Assembly (NCBI GenBank): GCA_002412545.1
Contig: DHVG01000013.1
Span: forward strand, 66,262-87,138
Direction of reading: 5' to 3'
Origin: Elusimicrobia bacterium UBA5214
GTDB lineage: Bacteria; Elusimicrobiota; UBA5214
Length of the DNA: 20,877 nt
Part shown: piece by piece, positions 6,165 to 13,637 of the stretch
Layout: each line of letters starts with the position of its first letter
Position numbering within the stretch: the stretch's first letter is position 1
Position numbers and translations under genes: made by a program
Notes under the pieces: generated by a model
Database searches by the model: none
The model's input: only the letters and a program-made list of their open reading frames with translations
What the model was told of the DNA's origin: nothing

Positions 6165-6326
6165 AAAGATGATTCAGACAGATTTAAGCAGATTCAAACA
6201 GATGTCATTGCGAACCGTAATGTTGTGTATTGAGGTGAATCAATCTCTCAGAGATTCCTCGCTCCACTCGGAATGACAGCAGTGCTATCATCTGTCTGCA
6301 TCGTGTTATTTATCTGTCTGCATCGT
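6165..6326. repeat. Composite repeat spacer between dxr and cdsA
   Basis: The whole gap is repeat. At its centre (6203-6278) TGTCATTGCGA pairs with TCGGAATGACA (10 of 11), enclosing AATCTC/GAGATT; this resembles the widespread TGTCATTGCGAG-type palindromic repeat of environmental bacteria. On the dxr side lie three 10-base units of ATCTGTTTGA type on the minus strand (6165-6203). On the cdsA side ATCTGTCTGCATCGT occurs at 6290-6304 and again at 6312-6326. Confidence 0.8.
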
Positions 6327-6328
6327 TT

Positions 6329-7153
6329 TTATATAAAGAGACGTAAATAATAATAGAAGACAGGGGCAGTAAAAATTAAAGTATCAAAACGGTCAAGAAT
6401 ACCACCATGACCGGGTAATAAACTGCCACTATCTTTTACTCCAATTTGTCGTTTCAAATATGATTCAGTTAAATCACCAAAAAGACCACTCAGGGGTAAA
6501 ATTATACCCAGCACAAAAACTTGTAAATAAGAAAAATGTTTAAGCAGAAATATTTTGAAAACCAAAACCACCAAAATACCGGCGAACATTTGCGCAATTG
6601 TCCCTTCCCAAGTTTTTTTCGGACTTATTTTTCTTGCTAAATAATGTTGTCCATAATTTATCCCAACGAAATAGGCCGCAGTATCGGAAATCCAGGCAGT
6701 AAGAAAAAGTAAATAAGTATATTCCCGACCGAAAGGACGCAGTTCACGGATTAAAAGCAGATGTCCTAAAAACCAAACGACATAAATTATTCCCCAGAAA
6801 GTAAGAATAATATTGAGATAATTACCTTGCTCGTTTGCTTTCTTTCGGAAGAGACTTATGGCGAGATAAAGCAAAAATCCCAAACTTAAAATTAATGCTG
6901 TCCCTTCATTAAGTTTCGGGTTAGCTAATCCCAGACCATTAAAATAAAAAGAAAAAAGTAGAAGTGAACCGAAAATATAGCCAAAAAGTTTATCCGGCTG
7001 ATAACCCTTTTCAGTCCAGAGATAATAAAATTCGTAAAGACCTAAAAAGATAATTGCGTAAACAAGGAGAAAAAAGGGAAGATAACCTACCCAGATGAGC
7101 AGAAGAATAAGTGGTATACCCAATAAAGCAGTAAGAAATCGTGGTAATAACAT
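6329..7153 (-). CDS. cdsA: Phosphatidate cytidylyltransferase (CDP-diglyceride synthase)
   Basis: CdsA makes CDP-diacylglycerol from phosphatidic acid and CTP, the entry point to bacterial phospholipids. The 274-residue protein is strongly hydrophobic with about seven or eight membrane segments and ends with the family signature: DLTESYLKRQIGVKDSG followed by LLPGHGGILDRFD (about residues 228-260). The ATG at 7153 lies 17 bases after uppS. Its likely ribosome-binding site, AAAGGT, is in a small hairpin (7156-7171). The uppS-cdsA-dxr order is conserved in many bacteria. Confidence 0.96.
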   Translation of the reverse strand: MLLPRFLTALLGIPLILLLIWVGYLPFFLLVYAIIFLGLYEFYYLWTEKGYQPDKLFGYIFGSLLLFSFYFNGLGLANPKLNEGTALILSLGFLLYLAISLFRKKANEQGNYLNIILTFWGIIYVVWFLGHLLLIRELRPFGREYTYLLFLTAWISDTAAYFVGINYGQHYLARKISPKKTWEGTIAQMFAGILVVLVFKIFLLKHFSYLQVFVLGIILPLSGLFGDLTESYLKRQIGVKDSGSLLPGHGGILDRFDTLIFTAPVFYYYLRLFI

Positions 7154-7155
7154 TT

Positions 7156-7171
7156 AAAGGTAATCACCTTT
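7156..7171 (-). promoter_or_regulatory. Hairpin over the cdsA ribosome-binding site
   Basis: On the minus strand AAAGGTGATTACCTTT, a 6-bp stem with a GATT loop, contains the only Shine-Dalgarno-like sequence before the cdsA ATG and overlaps the uppS stop codon. Ribosomes finishing uppS would open it, so it could enforce translational coupling. Inference only. Confidence 0.4.
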
Positions 7172-7913
7172 AGATTCTACCGAAACGGCGTTCACGGTGC
7201 TGGTAATCAATAATCGCCTGATAAAGGTCGTCTTTCTTAAAGTCCGGCCAGAGAACCGGAGTAACATATATTTCGGTGTAGGCAATTTGCCAGAGTAAAA
7301 AATTAGAAATCCGGTATTCCCCACTGGTACGAATTAAAAGGTCAGGGTCAGGTAAATCCGGGATATAGAGATATTTAGAGAAATTATCTTCTTTGATTTT
7401 TTTTATTCCCCGCTCAAGAATTAAATTTATCGCATCAATGATTTCTTGTCGTCCTCCGTAATTAAGAGCAATATTTAAAATTAACCCATTATTATCTTCC
7501 ATAATTGCAACTGCTTTCTTAAGAACTTTTAAACAATCCTCAGGTAATTCCTCAATTCGTCCACTAATCCTAAATTGGACATTATTCTTTTTTAATTCAT
7601 TGGTTTCTTTAGCTACCTTTTCTTTTAACAAACGCATTAATGCTTTTACTTCACTTTTTGGACGTTGCCAATTCTCAGTAGAAAAAGCAAAAAGAGTAAG
7701 AACTTTTATCCCTAAATCACTACAACTACGGATTATTTCGCGTATTGTCTCCACCCCGGCACGGTGTCCCATCACTCTCGGTAGATGATGTTTTTTCGCC
7801 CAGCGACCATTGCCATCCATAATAATTGCGATATGTTTTGGGAGTTTATCAAGTTCAATTTGTTTTACTAAGTCATTATTGTTTTGAATAAATTTGTCTG
7901 AATCAGCAACCAT
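7170..7913 (-). CDS. uppS: Undecaprenyl diphosphate synthase (cis-prenyltransferase)
   Basis: UppS adds isopentenyl units to FPP in cis to build the undecaprenyl carrier for cell-wall synthesis, consuming the product of the MEP genes downstream. Signatures seen: HIAIIMDGNGRWA (residues 27-39, catalytic Asp33), VLTLFAFSTENW, LNYGGRQEI, and the C-terminal RTSGEYRISNFLLWQ with TEIYVTPVLWPDF. Length 247 is typical. The N-terminus has about 20 extra residues before the first motif, and no clear ribosome-binding site precedes the ATG, so the exact start is less sure than the gene. Confidence 0.96.
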   Translation of the reverse strand: MVADSDKFIQNNNDLVKQIELDKLPKHIAIIMDGNGRWAKKHHLPRVMGHRAGVETIREIIRSCSDLGIKVLTLFAFSTENWQRPKSEVKALMRLLKEKVAKETNELKKNNVQFRISGRIEELPEDCLKVLKKAVAIMEDNNGLILNIALNYGGRQEIIDAINLILERGIKKIKEDNFSKYLYIPDLPDPDLLIRTSGEYRISNFLLWQIAYTEIYVTPVLWPDFKKDDLYQAIIDYQHRERRFGRI

Positions 7914-7937
7914 CTGTTTATACTCGTAATTAATTAT

Positions 7938-8507
7938 CTAAACTTCAAAGATTTCTTTTTCTTTAAGAGCTAAAAGTTCATCAACTTTTTTCATATAACC
8001 TTCAGTCAGTTTCTGAATTTGCTCTTCATATTTGAAAAGGTCATCTTCAGGAATTTCCTTATTTTTTTCTGCCTTTTTTAAGATTTCCACCGCTTCTCGT
8101 CGTTCGTTACGCAAAGAAATACGAAAATCTTCCGCCATTTTTTTTACTATTTTTGCTAATTCTTTTCTTCTTTCTTCAGTTAAAGGTGGTAAATTCAAAT
8201 GGATAACTTTACCATCATTCTGTGGAGTGAGACCGATATTTGCCTTGAGAATCGCTTTTTCAATTTCCTGGAGAAGTGTTTTATCCCAGGGTTTAATCTC
8301 AATTTTTCGTGGTTCCGGAATGAGTATACTTGCTACTTGTTTAAGTGGAACCAAAGTTCCATAATATTCAACCTTCACTCCATCTAATAATGTGGGTGAC
8401 GCTTTACCGGAACGTAAAGTAGCAAAATCAGTATGAATTTTTTCGATTGTCTTTTTCATTTTTTCTTCACTTTCTTGATAAATTTTTTTAAAATTTTCTT
8501 CCCACAT
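7938..8507 (-). CDS. frr: Ribosome recycling factor
   Basis: RRF splits post-termination ribosomes together with EF-G. The protein from ATG 8507 is 189 residues, close to the usual 185, with the signature DFATLRSGKASP (about 27-38), a middle domain (VEYYGTLVPLKQVASI) and the C-terminal long helices (EERRKELAKIVKK). The frame is open from TTG 8528, but AGGAGGG, encoded by the last codons of pyrH (8526-8520), sits 11-13 bases before ATG 8507 and fixes the start. This implies translational coupling to pyrH. Confidence 0.96.
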   Translation of the reverse strand: MWEENFKKIYQESEEKMKKTIEKIHTDFATLRSGKASPTLLDGVKVEYYGTLVPLKQVASILIPEPRKIEIKPWDKTLLQEIEKAILKANIGLTPQNDGKVIHLNLPPLTEERRKELAKIVKKMAEDFRISLRNERREAVEILKKAEKNKEIPEDDLFKYEEQIQKLTEGYMKKVDELLALKEKEIFEV

Positions 8508-8514
8508 TTTTTCT

Positions 8515-9258
8515 TTAACCCTCCTCAATTAAAGTACCAACCTTTTCTCCTTTCATTACTTTTAAGAGATTACCTTTCTTGAAAATATTAAACACAACTA
8601 TCGGTAAATGGTTGTCCATACAAAGTGAAAGTGCCGCAGTGTCAATTACTTCTAACCTTTTTTTCAGTGCTTGCATATAAGTTAAGTGGTCATATTTTTT
8701 TACTTTTGGATTTTTCAAAGGGTCTATTGGATAGACACCGTCAACTTTGGTTGCTTTAAGGAAAACATCGGCATCAATTTCTATTGCTCTGAGAGCCCCA
8801 GCAGTATCCGTAGTAAAATAGGGGTTACCTGTACCGCCAGCAAAAATTACCACTCTTCCTTTTTCCAGATGTCTCACTGCACGACGACGAATAAAGGGTT
8901 CAGCGACCTTGCCCATTTCAATCGCGGTTTGTACCCGTGTAGGTTGTCCCAATTTTTCTAAACCACCTTGCAGAGCCAAGGCATTAATTACCGTTGCCAA
9001 CATACCCATATAATCAGCAGTAACTCGGTCAAGAATTATGTTATTATTAATTACTTTATCTTTATCAACAATTTCTCGCCCTCGCCAGAGGTTACCAGCA
9101 CCAATTACTACGGCAACATCCGTGCCTAATTTCCTTACCGAAATAATTTCTTCGGCAATACTTGATACTGCAGGAAGGTCAATCCCATGGACAAGTTTAC
9201 CCAGAAAAGCTTCACCGGAAAGTTTCAAAACTATTCGTTTATACTTCGCTTTACCCAT
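8515..9258 (-). CDS. pyrH: UMP kinase
   Basis: PyrH phosphorylates UMP to UDP. The amino-acid-kinase fold shows YKRIVLKLSGEAF near the N-terminus, VVIGAGNLWRG, DRVTADYMGMLATVINALAL, a GGTGNPYFTTDTAGALRA loop and a VDGVY motif. I start at ATG 9258 (247 residues), directly before GKAKYKRI. An in-frame TTG at 9264 is nine bases from the strong AGGAGGT and is the main alternative; longer frames to TTG 9318 would add a lysine/glycine-rich tail. A 118-bp inverted-repeat element (9319-9436) separates it from tsf. Confidence 0.95.
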   Translation of the reverse strand: MGKAKYKRIVLKLSGEAFLGKLVHGIDLPAVSSIAEEIISVRKLGTDVAVVIGAGNLWRGREIVDKDKVINNNIILDRVTADYMGMLATVINALALQGGLEKLGQPTRVQTAIEMGKVAEPFIRRRAVRHLEKGRVVIFAGGTGNPYFTTDTAGALRAIEIDADVFLKATKVDGVYPIDPLKNPKVKKYDHLTYMQALKKRLEVIDTAALSLCMDNHLPIVVFNIFKKGNLLKVMKGEKVGTLIEEG

Positions 9259-9318
9259 TTCCAAAATCGCTCCACCTCCTTTCCCCGCACCTTTCAGGTA
9301 ATCGTTTTTTTTCTTCAA

Positions 9319-9436
9319 GAGTTTTGGGGTTCTTCCCCCGATAGGTCATGGTCTAACGATGAACGACATTGAATTTTTTGGTGCCTCTTGTCGCTAACAA
9401 AAAAATTATAGAGTGAAGGGAGGGTTCCCAAAACTC
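9319..9436. repeat. Inverted-repeat element Z, copy 1 (upstream of pyrH)
   Basis: Bounded by GAGTTTTGGG (9319-9328) and its perfect complement CCCAAAACTC (9427-9436). Internal blocks AACGACATYRAA, a TTTTTGRYGCC-type stretch and AAAAAATTATAGAGTGAAG recur in the same order in copy 2 (14570-14664). It fills most of the tsf-pyrH gap. No coding capacity; it looks like a miniature non-autonomous element. Confidence 0.8.
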
Positions 9437-9449
9437 ACCCGCTCCTTAT

Positions 9450-10043
9450 TTATTCTTCACCCACTTTAAACCTTGCAAAACGACGAAGAATAATATTTTC
9501 ACCAAGTTTAGCCATTACTTGAGTGATTAAGTCTTTAATTTTCATTTTCCCTTCCGAGTCACGAATATAAACCTGTTCAAAAAGACAAACACTGATATAG
9601 AATTTTTCTAATTTACCTTTAATAATTTGTTCTACAATTTTATCCGGCTTTCCTTGAACTTGTGTCCGATAAATTTCTTTTTCTTTTTCAATTATTTCTT
9701 CAGAAATATCTTCCGTCTTAATCCAATATGGAGCACAAGCAGCAATCTGTAAAGCTAACTCTTTAGCTAAATTACGAAATTCATCAGTACGAGCGACAAA
9801 ATCAGTTTCACAGTTAAGTTCAAGAAGAACTCCAATTTTATCTCCCGCATGAATGTAGGAATAAATGATTCCTTCCTGTGCTTTCCGTTCGGCACGTTTT
9901 GCCGCTTGAATTATACCTTTCTCTCTTAGAAGAGAGACTGCTTTTTCTAAATCGCCCTTTGTTTCCAGTAATGTTTTCTGACAATCTAAAATACCTGCCC
10001 CAGATATTTGTCTTAACTTTTTTACCTGTTCAAGGTCAATCAA
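9450..10043 (-). CDS. tsf: Elongation factor Ts (short form)
   Basis: EF-Ts exchanges GDP for GTP on EF-Tu. The N-terminal UBA-like domain is clear (VKKLRQISGAGILDCQKTLLET), followed by the core with LLELNCETDFVARTDEF, containing the TDFVA nucleotide-exchange motif. At 197 residues it is the short, one-core form known from Thermus-like bacteria rather than the about 280-residue form. The start is TTG 10043, overlapping the rpsB stop (TTGA). AAGGAG seven bases upstream supports this unusual start. Confidence 0.96.
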   Translation of the reverse strand: MIDLEQVKKLRQISGAGILDCQKTLLETKGDLEKAVSLLREKGIIQAAKRAERKAQEGIIYSYIHAGDKIGVLLELNCETDFVARTDEFRNLAKELALQIAACAPYWIKTEDISEEIIEKEKEIYRTQVQGKPDKIVEQIIKGKLEKFYISVCLFEQVYIRDSEGKMKIKDLITQVMAKLGENIILRRFARFKVGEE

Positions 10044-10879
10044 CTTTTTTCTCCTTCCTGAGATTCTTTGGATTCGGGATTTTCCTGACTGGTTTCACCT
10101 AACGGTTCTTCACGAAGAAGTTCCTCTTCGGGGATAGTCGCTTCAAAAACTAATTCTCCTTTTTCAGTAGTTACCTCTTTTTCTGTTTTCTGAGTAAATA
10201 ACTCTTTTCCTTCTACTAATGCATCCGCAATTATACCAGTGAAAAGACGGATTGCCCGGAGAGCATCATCATTACCGGGTATTGGGTAATCAACTACTTC
10301 CGGGTCAGCATCAGTATCGCAAATCGCAATAACTGGTATTTGCATTTTTTTTGCCTCGGCGACCGCAGTTGCTTCATACCTCGGGTCAATAAGGTAAACT
10401 ACCCCTGGTAATTGTTCCATTTCTTTAATTCCGGAGAGCATTCTCTCTAAGCGCAGTCGCTCTTTTTCCCAGCGTGCTGATTCTTTCTTAGAAAGAACTT
10501 TATAAATCCCATCTGCTTTCATTCGATTGAGTTCTCCTAAACGAGCAATAGATTTTTTTATTGTTTCAAAATTAGTTAAAGTACCACCAAGCCAACGCTG
10601 ATTTACATAATATGCACCACAACGGATTGCTTCCTGCTGGATAATTTCCTGTGCTTGTTTTTTTGTTCCCACAAATAACATCTTTTTCCCTTCACTGCTT
10701 AAATCACGAACAAATTTGTACGCATGTTTTAGTTCTTTAACTGTCTTTTGTAAATCAATAATGTGAATATTGTTTCGTGCACCAAAAATGTATTTGCTCA
10801 TTTTTGGATTCCAGCGTCTTGTCTGGTGTCCAAAATGTACTCCTGCTTCTAACAATGCTTTCATACTAATTGTGGTCAT
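10040..10879 (-). CDS. rpsB: 30S ribosomal protein S2
   Basis: Signatures: LLEAGVHFGHQTRRWNPKM near the N-terminus, IHIIDLQKT, and VIAICDTDADPEVVDYPIPGNDDALRAIRL near residues 175-210. The last about 55 residues form an acidic Glu-rich tail beyond the usual S2 end. The ATG overlaps the mobA stop as ATGA; GGAG lies 14 bases upstream, so translation is probably coupled to mobA. A second in-frame ATG five codons in is possible. Confidence 0.97.
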   Translation of the reverse strand: MTTISMKALLEAGVHFGHQTRRWNPKMSKYIFGARNNIHIIDLQKTVKELKHAYKFVRDLSSEGKKMLFVGTKKQAQEIIQQEAIRCGAYYVNQRWLGGTLTNFETIKKSIARLGELNRMKADGIYKVLSKKESARWEKERLRLERMLSGIKEMEQLPGVVYLIDPRYEATAVAEAKKMQIPVIAICDTDADPEVVDYPIPGNDDALRAIRLFTGIIADALVEGKELFTQKTEKEVTTEKGELVFEATIPEEELLREEPLGETSQENPESKESQEGEKS

Positions 10880-11505
10880 ACTTGTTTTTTTTTCTCCTTT
10901 CTTGCTAAAATTTCTGCTTGCTTAAAATCACTCCATGTATTTATATTAAAAAATGAGATAAGTTGAGGGTCAACTTTTTTTATTTCTGTTTCGTTAATTT
11001 TACAAACATTTACCTGTGCAAAAAAATCAATAATTTTCGGGTTCGTTTTTTCCCCCATTACTTCAACAATTGGTTGGAGACAGTTTTTTGAATATAACGC
11101 ACAGAACGGTTGTTGCCCGCTCTTTAACCAGGGTATTACTACATCGTATTTCTTTTTCTTTTTTATTAAATAATTCACTAATCCCGGACGGATAAATGGT
11201 GAATCACAAGCACAAATAAAACTGTAAAAATTTTGAGCATGAAAAAGTCCAGAATGTAAACCACTCAAAGAACCATATCCGGGATAAATATCTTTTACCA
11301 ACTTTACTGGTAATTCTTTAAATTCTTTCTCTTTATTAGTGACAACGATTATTTCATCAAGTAAAGGACTAATTTTTTCAATTATCCACTGAATGATTGG
11401 TTTATTTTCAAGAAGTAAAAATGCTTTATTAACTTTTCCCCCAAACCGTTTACTTTTTCCGCCGGCTAAAATAACTCCACTTACCGGATAAATATTACGA
11501 GACAC
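10876..11505 (-). CDS. mobA: Molybdenum cofactor guanylyltransferase
   Basis: MobA transfers GMP from GTP to Mo-molybdopterin to give Mo-MGD, the cofactor of DMSO-reductase-family enzymes. The nucleotidyltransferase signature LAGGKSKRFGG is at residues 13-23, an ACDSPFI metal-binding motif near 98, and QPFCALYS follows. Length 209 fits. The start is GTG 11505 with no clear ribosome-binding site. It ends four bases into rpsB, joining molybdenum cofactor genes to the ribosomal block. Related NTP transferases such as MobA-like cytidylyltransferases are the alternative, but MoeA and MobB nearby favour MobA. Confidence 0.88.
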   Translation of the reverse strand: MSRNIYPVSGVILAGGKSKRFGGKVNKAFLLLENKPIIQWIIEKISPLLDEIIVVTNKEKEFKELPVKLVKDIYPGYGSLSGLHSGLFHAQNFYSFICACDSPFIRPGLVNYLIKKKKKYDVVIPWLKSGQQPFCALYSKNCLQPIVEVMGEKTNPKIIDFFAQVNVCKINETEIKKVDPQLISFFNINTWSDFKQAEILARKEKKKQV

Positions 11506-11533
11506 AGGATTAATAACCCAGAGAGATTTGGTT

Positions 11534-11719
11534 TCAGGTCTTTTCTTCTTTTTTTTCTTCTTCGGATTCTTCTTGTTGTGCTTCCTTCATCCCTTTTTTA
11601 AAAGAAGAAATTGTCTTCCCAAACGAACGTCCAATTTCGGGCAACCTCTTCGCACCAAAAATAAGCAGAACAATAACCAAGATAATCAGCAGTTCAGGTA
11701 AACCAAGATGCGGTAACAT
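11534..11719 (-). CDS. tatA: Twin-arginine translocase subunit TatA/TatE
   Basis: A 61-residue protein with one N-terminal membrane helix (about residues 7-21), the FG hinge (residues 21-22), an amphipathic helix with KRLPEIGRSFGK, and a short acidic/basic tail. TatA forms the pore of the Tat pathway, which exports folded proteins, often with metal cofactors. Its place between mobB and mobA fits export of molybdoenzymes. No tatC is in the window. Confidence 0.95.
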   Translation of the reverse strand: MLPHLGLPELLIILVIVLLIFGAKRLPEIGRSFGKTISSFKKGMKEAQQEESEEEKKEEKT

Positions 11720-11739
11720 AATTACTTTTTCCTCCCTTC

Positions 11740-12375
11740 CTAAGAATAGATTTTTAATTCAACTTCTCCAAATTTTTTTGGCAACCTTTTTAACGATTTA
11801 ATCATCCCTACAATTGTTGAACTAATAAAACCTTTAACAAAAAAATTTAAGGGTATTTTTTGTCCATTAACTATTAATTTTACATCTTTTTTTGATTTTT
11901 TTCCTAAAAGATATTTTTTTTCAATCAATTCAACAACTTTTTTCATTTCTTTAAACCTGAATTGCGGCACCGAGCAGTTAATTCTTTTTGCACTAACCAC
12001 CGCTAAAAGTTCATTTTCAGCGGAAAGTAGGCTACCTTGAGAATATACTTCTATTTTCGGTTTATTTTCCTTTTTATATCCTTCAGTTAAAATTAAATCT
12101 ACATCACTACAATATTCAGCAAGGTCATCAAGATTTTTTTCTTTATCTAAATCCCGGAGAACTGCCATTTTTTTCGGCCCGGCAATAAGCACCGGTTTTG
12201 CTCCCGCTTTACTTATTTGCCAGGTATCCTTGTTTGGCAAATCAATCCGTGAATGGACATCATGTTTAATTACCGCAACTTTATAACCGCGTTTTTTTAA
12301 CTCGGGGACAAGTTTAGTAAGAAATTTAGTTTTCCCGCTCCCGGACTTACCGACAACCGAAATAATTGGTATCAT
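11740..12375 (-). CDS. mobB: Molybdopterin-guanine dinucleotide biosynthesis adaptor MobB
   Basis: A GTP-binding P-loop protein assisting the MobA reaction. Walker A GKSGSGKT is at residues 9-16, then AVIKHDVHSR and DLILTEGYKKENKPKIEV, characteristic of MobB. Beyond the about 160-residue core lies a roughly 50-residue extension (KLIVNGQKIPLNFFVKG...GMIKSLKRL), known from some anaerobe MobB proteins as I recall. The ATG overlaps the moeA stop (ATGA). Confidence 0.93.
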   Translation of the reverse strand: MIPIISVVGKSGSGKTKFLTKLVPELKKRGYKVAVIKHDVHSRIDLPNKDTWQISKAGAKPVLIAGPKKMAVLRDLDKEKNLDDLAEYCSDVDLILTEGYKKENKPKIEVYSQGSLLSAENELLAVVSAKRINCSVPQFRFKEMKKVVELIEKKYLLGKKSKKDVKLIVNGQKIPLNFFVKGFISSTIVGMIKSLKRLPKKFGEVELKIYS

Positions 12376-13613
12376 AAAAATAGAATTTCTACCTTTTCAC
12401 CTTTATTTAATACCGTTTTCCCTTCCGGGAGAACAACTAAACAGTCAGCATTAGTAAGCGAACTGATTATCCCGGAACCTTGGGGACCAGTTGTGCGTAC
12501 ATAAAACTTGCTATTAACCTTCCCCAATTTACCGCGTAAATAATACTTTATTCCTTCTTTTTTAACAACTTTTTCTTCAATAATTGCTTCACCTCGCGGT
12601 AAAGAATAATCATTTTGCCCACGCATCTTTAAGATTGCCGGACGGACAAACATTTTAAAAGTTACCATTGCCGAAACCGGATTTCCCGGCAGACCAAAAA
12701 CTGGCTTATTTTTCAATAAACCAAATAATAACGGTTTACCCGGACGAATTGCCAAGGTATGAAATCTTAACCTGAATCCAAGTTTTAAGAGACACTTTTT
12801 TACCAAGTCGTATTCACCTACCGAGACACCAGCAGAAGTAAGCAGAAGATCAGCACTTCTGATTGCTTCTCTAAGTTTGTTCTCCAAAATATCTTCTTTA
12901 TCCGGAATAATTCCGTAACGCAAAGGAATACCACCGGCATTAAGTGTCTCGGCAAAAAGCATATAACTGTTTGAATCACGAATCTTACCCGGGTTTAGTT
13001 TTTCTTTAATTTCTACCAGTTCGTCACCAGTAGTAAGAATTGCCACCAACGGTTGACGGTAAACCTTAACCCATTCTCTACCAAGTGCAGCGAGGAGAGC
13101 AATTTCCTGAGCACGAATAAGTTTACCTTTCTTCAAAACCAGTTCACCTTTTTTTACATCTTCACCAATTTGACGAATATTTTCATCTTTGGAAACGGAT
13201 TGATAAATTTTTACTCTTGTTTCTCCATTTTTTTTATAACTTGAGGTAATTACCTCTTTTGTATCTTCAACTCTCACTACCGCATCCGCACCCGTGGGCA
13301 ATATCGCTCCGGTCATAATTTTTATCGTTTCCCCGGTTTTAATTTTTTTTGTCGGTAAATTACCCGCCGGCAGGTCTTCTACAAGTTTAAGGATTGCCGG
13401 TCTTCCCGAAGTAGCTGATTTTGTATCCTTTGCTTTTACCGCATAGCCATCCATTGCCGAGTTAAAAAAAGGAGGTAGATTTTCCGAAGCATAAATATTT
13501 TCCGCAAGGATACGATTTAATCCTTCGGTAAGATGCACCTTTTCTTCATTAAGGATATGCACATTATTAAGAACAATTTTTAATGCTTTTTCAGCTGAGA
13601 GTAATTTGGTCAT
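12372..13613 (-). CDS. moeA: Molybdopterin molybdenumtransferase MoeA
   Basis: MoeA inserts molybdate into adenylylated molybdopterin. Motifs: NSAMDGYAV (about 47-55), IMTGAILPTGADAVVRVEDT, ILTTGDEL (about 194-201), VGEYDLVK, RPGKPLLFG and GLPGNPVSAMVTF, then the C-terminal beta-barrel domain. Length 413 is typical. It lies 24 bases after nadC and overlaps mobB, so the three form one unit. No clear ribosome-binding site precedes the ATG. Confidence 0.95.
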   Translation of the reverse strand: MTKLLSAEKALKIVLNNVHILNEEKVHLTEGLNRILAENIYASENLPPFFNSAMDGYAVKAKDTKSATSGRPAILKLVEDLPAGNLPTKKIKTGETIKIMTGAILPTGADAVVRVEDTKEVITSSYKKNGETRVKIYQSVSKDENIRQIGEDVKKGELVLKKGKLIRAQEIALLAALGREWVKVYRQPLVAILTTGDELVEIKEKLNPGKIRDSNSYMLFAETLNAGGIPLRYGIIPDKEDILENKLREAIRSADLLLTSAGVSVGEYDLVKKCLLKLGFRLRFHTLAIRPGKPLLFGLLKNKPVFGLPGNPVSAMVTFKMFVRPAILKMRGQNDYSLPRGEAIIEEKVVKKEGIKYYLRGKLGKVNSKFYVRTTGPQGSGIISSLTNADCLVVLPEGKTVLNKGEKVEILFL

Positions 13614-13637
13614 TTTTATTTTCGGTTAATTGTAGAA

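Noticed and set aside
9400..9436. TATAAT within element Z as a promoter for pyrH and nadC
   Set aside because: No acceptable -35 hexamer lies 16-18 bases upstream in either copy; kept only as a question in the findings.
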